From a virus, in the IMG/VR virus record IMGVR_UViG_3300042314_000744, positions 1-27,090 of that record: a stretch of 27,090 nt of DNA, one strand, 5' to 3'. Under the pieces are notes generated by a model. That model ran no database searches and was not told the origin of the DNA. It saw only the letters and a list, made by a program, of their open reading frames with translations. Below, piece by piece: positions 22,331 through 27,090 of the stretch (positions are counted from its first letter, which is position 1; each line of letters starts with the position of its first letter). Both the position numbers and the translations under genes were made by a program.

Positions 22331-22765
22331 ATGTCAGGAAAAATAACAGCAAACGGATTTAAAAAAGAAGGAGGAAATGGATTAAATGTACTTTTAGACA
22401 ATGGAAGTACTAAGCCTTTGTCTGAGTTAAGTAGTGGTATTTATAAAAAATATACAGCTTTAGTAAAACAAACAGGGACTTCAATACCCACAGCTACAAT
22501 ACTGGAAAATGATTTGAGTGAAACTCCCACTTATGGGCGAACTGGCGCAGGAGTTTATACAATAAACACAGTTGGTGATGTTTTTATAGAAAATAAAACT
22601 TTTTTTATAATTCACGGGGGATTAAATCGACAATATTGTATTATTGCCAATAGAATTGATGCAAATCAAGTTATTTTATACGTTCAAAATATTTCTACTG
22701 GTTCAGGGGTAGACTCTATATTACCAGTAGATGGAGCGTCAATCGAAATAAGAGTTTATAACTAA
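22331..22765 (+). CDS. Small tail fibre component, 144 aa
   Basis: The 144-aa protein starts ITANGFKKEGGNGLNVLLDN followed by GSTKPLSELS, a start shared by many small Bacteroidetes phage fibre proteins, in which the first segment docks and the rest is a beta-rich distal domain. It lies 2 nt after the large fibre gene and just before the tailspike. A purine-rich segment at 22368-22375 resembles a Shine-Dalgarno sequence but is inside the gene and leads only to ATG-GAT-TAA. Confidence 0.65.
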   Translation: MSGKITANGFKKEGGNGLNVLLDNGSTKPLSELSSGIYKKYTALVKQTGTSIPTATILENDLSETPTYGRTGAGVYTINTVGDVFIENKTFFIIHGGLNRQYCIIANRIDANQVILYVQNISTGSGVDSILPVDGASIEIRVYN

Positions 22766-22779
22766 AAAAAAAGATAAAA

Positions 22780-25206
22780 ATGGCAACACCATATTACAGC
22801 AAGTTTGAAACAGATGCTAAATTAGAAGAACAATTAAAATTCATAAAATCAAACGAATCACTTTCTTTGGCTCAAAGAAAAGGAGATGTATTATACGGAA
22901 TTTTAGACCAATATACAGGCGAAGAAATTACACTTTCAAAAGTTACAGGAACACCAACCGTTGATGGTATTATTTATTTTCAACTAGGTAGTGAGTATTT
23001 TAAAAGAAATTTTAAAGATGGGATAAAAATTAGTTGGTTTGCCCCTGATGAAACAGTAAGTAATATAATTAAGGAAACAAACCAAACTTACATTATAGAT
23101 GCAGATAAAGATTTATTAACCACTACTTTTAATGTGCCAAAAAACGTTGTTTTAGATTTCACAACAGGGTCTATTACTAATGGAACTTTAAATTGTGATA
23201 ATAACCTATTTACCAATAATGTTAAATTAGTAGGTACTATTGTTACTGGTGTAGTTCAAAATATTTCTTGTAATATAGATTGGTTTGTAGACTACAAAAA
23301 TAACGAAACCGATAATACAAATGCTATTAAAAATGCATTTAAAAGTGTTTTTGCGACAATAGAATTATCTAAAGTTTATTCTATTAATAGTCCTATTGAA
23401 TTACCTTATAATAAACTAATTAAAGGGAGAACTTCAAAAAATAATAAATTATCAGGTTTTCAAACACTAGATACTTTTACTTCTCAAACTATTACTTTTC
23501 CTTTAAGAGATGGAATTCCTACTTATTCCAAAGTAGTTTATGGTATGTTTTATCATAGAGATACAACCGCACTTGTCGCTAATGATGTTTTATTTGATGC
23601 TAGATATAAAAGTAAATATTGTATTGAGCATATTGACCTTTACGGAAATATGGCAAGTGAAAAATGTTACTTTACTGGTGCTTATGTTGCTGCGGTTTTA
23701 CAATACGCTGCAGAACAACCTTATTGGAAAGACTGTAATTTTTATGCTAATGGTATAGGTATATATGCTTCTTCAAGAGAAATAAATGAAAGTAATCCAA
23801 TTGTTTTATCTGGGGCTAATAAAGGTGTTTGTAATATTATCGCTGTTGAAGGGTGTTATTTAACTTCAAATAACTATGGAGTCATCTTAGATTCGGGTAC
23901 AGATATAAATTTATTAAAAACAACTTTCGGGTATAATAGTATTTTAGCTGCTCAAACTTCTGCTGTAAATACTTATATAAACGGTTGTTATACGGAAGTA
24001 GACGGAACTTGTAAGTCTTATGTATCTTCATCTGGTTTTGATAACGGAACAGACGGAGTAGCACATCCTACATTAGTTGCTGCAAATAAAGATGGGATAA
24101 GTGTTGTAACTGGTTCTGATTTATATCAATCTTATTATAAAGTTAAAACATATTATAGAGCTCCTTTTGTAAATAAATTTGGTAAGATGGTTTTTGACAC
24201 TAATTTTTTAAGTATAAAAGCGAGAAGTTTTCAGACTATAAATGTATCAACAGTAGAACTACCCACTGAAAGAACTGCCGCAGGAATTGATAGCTGGATA
24301 ATTAATTTATCTACTGAACCTGTTATTATTAAAAATTGCTCTGAATATTCATGGTCAGTAGGAAGCGGTAAATCTTGTATGTATGTTTTGGTACATTTAT
24401 CTGAGTTTTCATATTCAAAACTACCTAAATTCTCTATTGAACTTTTACAGGATAATATCAGTAATGTTAGAAATCAAAATAAAGTTGTTCATATAGGGGT
24501 TGGTTCTAATACTCCTGAAAACCATTTAAACGAGTATAAAAATAATATTCAAGGGGTGAATTTTGCAGACTATAATAATTTTCAAAATAACGCCGCTTAT
24601 TTATTTAATGGAGGAAATGATTTTAATCTTGCTCGTTATTTTCAAAAAGAAACAAAGTTTATTGAAAATTATCAAGGATGGAATTTATATGAATATAAAG
24701 TAGGAACAAGTTATGTAAACGCAACTTTTGATGTGACTAAACTTAAAGACGTTGAATTTGTTGAAATTTACGTAATGATGAAAACTATTGAAAACGGTGG
24801 TTATGGAATTACTACAAGATTGGATGGAGATTCTGGATTATTGATTGGTGGAGTACAAAGCAATGACGGAGGAAGTACGATACCTGATTTTACGGCTAAC
24901 GGATATTTTTTAATGAAAGCTATCTCTCCTATTAAAAGTTTCGGAGATGTTGTAAAATGGTTACAAGTTAAAGTTAGAATGGGAGGAACAAATGCTAACT
25001 TAATTAGTCAACCAAGAGTATATGCTTTAGGTGACCCTAATGGTGGAAAATTATTCTTAAAAGAAGATGAGTATATAATGTTTGGCACTACTGCTGAAAG
25101 ACCTATTACAAGTAAAATCGGAAGTAGATATTTTGATACTACTTTAGGATATGATATAAATTGGAATGGCACTGTGTGGGTAAATAGCGTTGGTTCTACC
25201 GTATAA
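22780..25206 (+). CDS. Large tailspike, probable beta-helix
   Basis: The 808-aa protein has the layout of a phage tailspike: an N-terminal adaptor (residues 1-60, QRKGDVLYGILDQYTGEEIT), a start of a right-handed beta-helix around 165-220 (NIDWFVDYKNNETDNTNAIK, typical of pectate-lyase-like spikes), a helix region with many short repeating strands (IEHIDLYGN, WKDCNFYANGIGIYASS, VEGCYLTSNNYGVILDSGTD), and a C-terminal FGTTAERPITSKIGSRYFDT with GTVWV near the end. Catalytic residues could not be identified. Codon use is visibly more AT-rich than in the head genes, consistent with exchange of host-range genes. Confidence 0.75.
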   Translation: MATPYYSKFETDAKLEEQLKFIKSNESLSLAQRKGDVLYGILDQYTGEEITLSKVTGTPTVDGIIYFQLGSEYFKRNFKDGIKISWFAPDETVSNIIKETNQTYIIDADKDLLTTTFNVPKNVVLDFTTGSITNGTLNCDNNLFTNNVKLVGTIVTGVVQNISCNIDWFVDYKNNETDNTNAIKNAFKSVFATIELSKVYSINSPIELPYNKLIKGRTSKNNKLSGFQTLDTFTSQTITFPLRDGIPTYSKVVYGMFYHRDTTALVANDVLFDARYKSKYCIEHIDLYGNMASEKCYFTGAYVAAVLQYAAEQPYWKDCNFYANGIGIYASSREINESNPIVLSGANKGVCNIIAVEGCYLTSNNYGVILDSGTDINLLKTTFGYNSILAAQTSAVNTYINGCYTEVDGTCKSYVSSSGFDNGTDGVAHPTLVAANKDGISVVTGSDLYQSYYKVKTYYRAPFVNKFGKMVFDTNFLSIKARSFQTINVSTVELPTERTAAGIDSWIINLSTEPVIIKNCSEYSWSVGSGKSCMYVLVHLSEFSYSKLPKFSIELLQDNISNVRNQNKVVHIGVGSNTPENHLNEYKNNIQGVNFADYNNFQNNAAYLFNGGNDFNLARYFQKETKFIENYQGWNLYEYKVGTSYVNATFDVTKLKDVEFVEIYVMMKTIENGGYGITTRLDGDSGLLIGGVQSNDGGSTIPDFTANGYFLMKAISPIKSFGDVVKWLQVKVRMGGTNANLISQPRVYALGDPNGGKLFLKEDEYIMFGTTAERPITSKIGSRYFDTTLGYDINWNGTVWVNSVGSTV

Positions 25207-25210
25207 TAAA

Positions 25211-25612
25211 ATGAAAAACACCTATAACTTCAATGTCGATGTAGTAACTCCCGAAAAAACACCGAGAGAACAAATGCTTTTCGAGAAGTGGATGCCTATT
25301 TTGAAAATGAAAGTTATTTCAGATGAACAGATAAAAGAGTATAACAAAGACTTATTAAGTTTGAAAATGAAAACAGCAATCTTACTATTATTTACAAGTA
25401 TAGCATTCGGTCAAAGCGAAATAGTGGTAGGCTCAGGAAGTTTAGGAAGTGGAAATTTTGTAATAGGTGGAAATATAATTGATACACCTTTGCTTTATGA
25501 AAATAAATTCACAAAACCTAAAGCAACACCAAAACCGAGAGGAAAATATAAAAAGAGTGAAGCGCAAAAACTGAAAGAAGCATTAAGAAAAGTAACCATT
25601 AAAAAGAAATAA
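25211..25612 (+). CDS. Hypothetical protein with internal signal-peptide-like segment
   Basis: From ATG 25211 the protein has 133 aa. Residues 1-52 are a charged soluble segment (KNTYNFNVDVVTPEKTPREQ). Residue 53 is an in-frame Met (ATG 25367) followed by KTAILLLFTSIAFGQSE, which looks exactly like a flavobacterial signal peptide with cleavage near G-QSE. The rest is Gly-rich, then Lys-rich. Two products are possible: a full-length membrane protein and a shorter exported protein from the internal start. An upstream in-frame start (25190) would overlap the tailspike and is less likely. Confidence 0.6.
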   Translation: MKNTYNFNVDVVTPEKTPREQMLFEKWMPILKMKVISDEQIKEYNKDLLSLKMKTAILLLFTSIAFGQSEIVVGSGSLGSGNFVIGGNIIDTPLLYENKFTKPKATPKPRGKYKKSEAQKLKEALRKVTIKKK

Positions 25613-25614
25613 AT

Positions 25615-25824
25615 ATGAAAAATTTTAAAACAAATTTAGTAGGGGTAGTTATATTAGCATTATTAGGATTCTATTTTTTCAACTTAATAACAACTGAACA
25701 GTTTATTACTGCAACAGGGTTTTTAATTGGAATAGGCTTCTTTGCTGCTAAAGATTACAACGTGACAGGGAGCAAAGATACTCAATCGATTTTAGGCACA
25801 GACCGACCAAATGATAGGGGATAA
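25615..25824 (+). CDS. Small membrane protein, 69 aa
   Basis: The 69-aa protein has one or two membrane segments (LVGVVILALLGFYFFNLI at about 8-25 and TATGFLIGIGFFA at 32-44) and a short charged tail. It starts 2 nt after the previous stop and overlaps the next gene by 14 nt. It is probably part of the lysis module; it might be a small holin or pinholin, but nothing decides this. Confidence 0.65.
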   Translation: MKNFKTNLVGVVILALLGFYFFNLITTEQFITATGFLIGIGFFAAKDYNVTGSKDTQSILGTDRPNDRG

Positions 25825-26098
25825 ACTCATATTATACCTTGCTTTAGTAGTTGCCGTTTTGGCTGATGCTATTCACGGCTTATACTATATTGGAACTGGG
25901 TTATTTTTTATGTTAATTTCTTTGTATCTTTTTATAAATGATAAGCTAAGTTTTATTAAATTTGTGTTATTATGGTTATCGATTTGGAATCTAATTAAAG
26001 AAATATTTTTAGACCCGCTTCATTTTTCAATAGTTGAAATGTTAATCGTTTTATCCGTAATAATAGCAAGATTGTTTTACCGACAAAAAACTTATTAA
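25811..26098 (+). CDS. Multi-pass membrane protein, 95 aa
   Basis: The 95-aa protein is almost wholly hydrophobic with three to four membrane segments (about 6-22, 26-43, 49-64 and 71-88) and a basic C-terminus (RLFYRQKTY). It has no named motif. Being next to the lysis genes it is a holin or antiholin candidate, though another membrane role is possible. Confidence 0.65.
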   Translation: MIGDKLILYLALVVAVLADAIHGLYYIGTGLFFMLISLYLFINDKLSFIKFVLLWLSIWNLIKEIFLDPLHFSIVEMLIVLSVIIARLFYRQKTY

Positions 26099-26101
26099 AA
26101 A

Positions 26102-26455
26102 ATGGCGTTACCCCGAACCAAACCTACCGATTGCATCGAGCATACGATTGAAATTAGCAACTTGAAAAAAGATATGGAAACAGTACAAAGGCACGAAAAG
26201 AAATTCAACGAAACAGTCGAAAGAGTTGAAACATCGATTGACAGTTTGAATGGTGCTGTATTAAAGATTAATATAGCTTTGGAACATTGGAAGGACATCC
26301 CTGAAAAGATTAGGAAACTAGAGGACAAATCGATAGTTTACGACCTTATAAAAGTAGGTTTGGCGGTAATATTTACTATAATTGTAAAAGATTATTATGA
26401 CAATACGGTAGCAATAAAAGAGGAAAAAGAATATAAAGTAGAAAGCACAAGATGA
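26102..26455 (+). CDS. Coiled-coil protein with C-terminal membrane anchor
   Basis: Residues 13-75 form a coiled coil (IEISNLKKDMETVQRHEKKF), followed by one membrane helix at 81-95 (LIKVGLAVIFTIIVK) and a charged tail of about 20 residues. The layout resembles XhlA-like proteins of phage and bacteriocin lysis modules. Its TGA overlaps the lysozyme-fragment ATG (ATGA at 26452-26455). The function is inferred from layout and place only. Confidence 0.6.
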   Translation: MALPRTKPTDCIEHTIEISNLKKDMETVQRHEKKFNETVERVETSIDSLNGAVLKINIALEHWKDIPEKIRKLEDKSIVYDLIKVGLAVIFTIIVKDYYDNTVAIKEEKEYKVESTR

Positions 26456-26607
26456 AAACAACTCAAACGGGGATTGAATTAATATTTTTTTTTGAGGGTT
26501 TAAAATTAAAACCTTATTTATGTGCTGTAGGAATACCTACTATTGGCTACGGAAATACCTATATTGAGGACATCGTTATTGATTTTCTAGGATTGACAAA
26601 AGCGTAA
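26452..26607 (+). pseudogene. Truncated GH24 phage lysozyme
   Basis: This 51-codon ORF begins KTTQTGIELIFFFEGLKLKP and has the N-terminal catalytic motif of GH24 lysozymes in full: E15, eight residues, C24 (the Asp/Cys position), five residues, T30, followed by IGYGNT. It then stops after about 15 unrelated residues, where normal enzymes continue to about 150 aa. The missing part contains the C-terminal lobe, so it should not fold as an active lysozyme. The downstream M15 peptidase probably supplies the lytic activity. A conserved short form with a new use is possible but less likely. Confidence 0.75.
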
Positions 26608-26622
26608 ATTATGAAAATATAA

Positions 26623-26928
26623 ATGTTTAGTGTAGCAAACGAATGTATAATGATTTTTGCCGTTATGCTCTCAATGGGGTTTATAACAGCTGCGATTTAT
26701 TATGTAAATAAATTATTTATAAATAACACAAAGGAAATATTGGTTAGGTTTATCCTATTAGTATTTACTGCTTTAGTAGGTGTGTTTGTAGTTGATAAAG
26801 TAATAGCTTTTAGAACTCCTTTATTGAGTGATAACCAAAATGACCAATTATTTGATTTAATAAAAACCCTTACCTTAATGATATTTAGTTATTATTTTGG
26901 TACTAAAAAAGAAAAAGATGCAACTTAG
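26623..26928 (+). CDS. Holin candidate, 101 aa
   Basis: The 101-aa protein has three predicted membrane segments (about 6-27 IFAVMLSMGFITAAIYYV, 41-64 FILLVFTALVGVFVV, and 78-93 LIKTLTLMIFSYYFG) and a charged C-terminus (TKKEKDAT). The pattern and length fit a phage holin, and the SYYFGTK end resembles those of Bacteroidetes phages. The endolysin gene starts inside its last codons, an arrangement common for holin/endolysin pairs. Confidence 0.65.
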   Translation: MFSVANECIMIFAVMLSMGFITAAIYYVNKLFINNTKEILVRFILLVFTALVGVFVVDKVIAFRTPLLSDNQNDQLFDLIKTLTLMIFSYYFGTKKEKDAT

Positions 26929-27090
26929 TAAAAACTTAACATTAGCTGAAGTAACAAGAAGTGAATCAGCAAAAAGAAAAGGAATCAGTAATGAGCCAAC
27001 AGCAGAACATTTAGAAAACTTTAAAAAGTTAGCTATCAATATTTTTCAACCGATAAGAGAACATTTTAACGTGCCTATCCATATCTCATC
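26918..27090 (+). CDS. Peptidase M15 family endolysin, 5' part
   Basis: The reading frame runs off the window. The 57 visible residues (QLSKNLTLAEVTRSESAKRK, GISNEPTAEHLENFKKLA, then FQPIREHFNVPIHIS) match the N-terminal part of M15_3-type peptidoglycan peptidases, which cleave D-Ala-containing peptide bonds. The zinc-binding SxxxxxxD and HxxG residues would lie beyond the end of the window. It overlaps the holin candidate by 11 nt and is likely the active endolysin of this phage. Confidence 0.8.
   Translation, partial: MQLSKNLTLAEVTRSESAKRKGISNEPTAEHLENFKKLAINIFQPIREHFNVPIHIS

Noticed and set aside
22368-22379. Strong Shine-Dalgarno-like GAAGGAGG before an ATG
   Set aside because: It encodes part of the fibre protein, and the ATG at 22377 is out of frame and reaches TAA after one codon.
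23540-23758. 72-codon + strand frame inside the tailspike
   Set aside because: Overlaps the long tailspike frame and has low-complexity composition with no start context.
1-27090. tRNA genes, CRISPR arrays, insertion sequences or an integrase
   Set aside because: None was seen by eye on either strand; the two HNH genes are the only mobile-type genes.

Overview
The window is a 27 kb piece of a tailed phage (siphovirus) or prophage of a Bacteroidetes host, most likely a Flavobacterium or close relative. The evidence is strongly AT-rich DNA, Bacteroidetes-type promoters (TAnnTTTG -7 element, sometimes with TTG near -33), almost no Shine-Dalgarno sequences, and protein families typical of flavobacterial phages (DUF3127 SSB-like protein, GGARPGAGRK small terminase, RKS-variant Walker A ATPase). 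All confident genes are on the + strand and are tightly packed, many with ATGA or TAATG overlaps. No integrase, repressor, DNA polymerase, tRNA or CRISPR array was seen.

Layout. 1-6.5 kb is the early, DNA-metabolism region: small hypothetical proteins, an HNH/AP2 homing endonuclease, a Gp157-like protein, RecT annealase, an SSB-like DUF3127 protein, a VRR-NUC nuclease, a small HTH protein and a RepA/DnaB-like ATPase. It is followed by an iteron-like cluster (6202-6300) and a tandem-HTH protein. 7.0-14.8 kb is packaging and head: small and large terminase, portal, Mu F-like minor head protein, HK97-type prohead protease, major capsid protein, a second HNH endonuclease in its own transcription unit, then connector and tail-completion genes. 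14.8-25.2 kb is the tail: terminator candidate, tail tube, chaperone pair with a probable -1 frameshift, tape measure, tail-tip protein, a second tail-tube-like protein, three fibre or collar proteins and a large tailspike. 25.2-27.1 kb is a lysis-type module: small membrane proteins, a truncated GH24 lysozyme, a holin candidate and an M15 peptidase running off the end.

Main unusual observation: three intergenic leaders (about 599-671, 2436-2513 and 12722-12796) have unrelated arm sequences but the same interlocked RNA fold. A 5' arm just downstream of a TAnnTTTG-like promoter pairs with the terminal loop of a long hairpin that ends in a T tract 10-17 nt before an ATG. Two precede HNH homing endonuclease genes and one precedes recT. 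Pairing is kept while the sequence changes completely, which argues for a selected pseudoknot or switch family, or a short terminated RNA, that I cannot match to a named motif by eye.

How it fits together: the RecT, SSB-like and nuclease proteins would handle recombination and the ATPase and HTH proteins replication at the iteron cluster, with the host supplying polymerase. Head and tail genes follow HK97-like order, with extra promoters ahead of the portal, protease/capsid and both tail-tube-like genes. Functions were assigned from sequence motifs read by eye; no database search was run.
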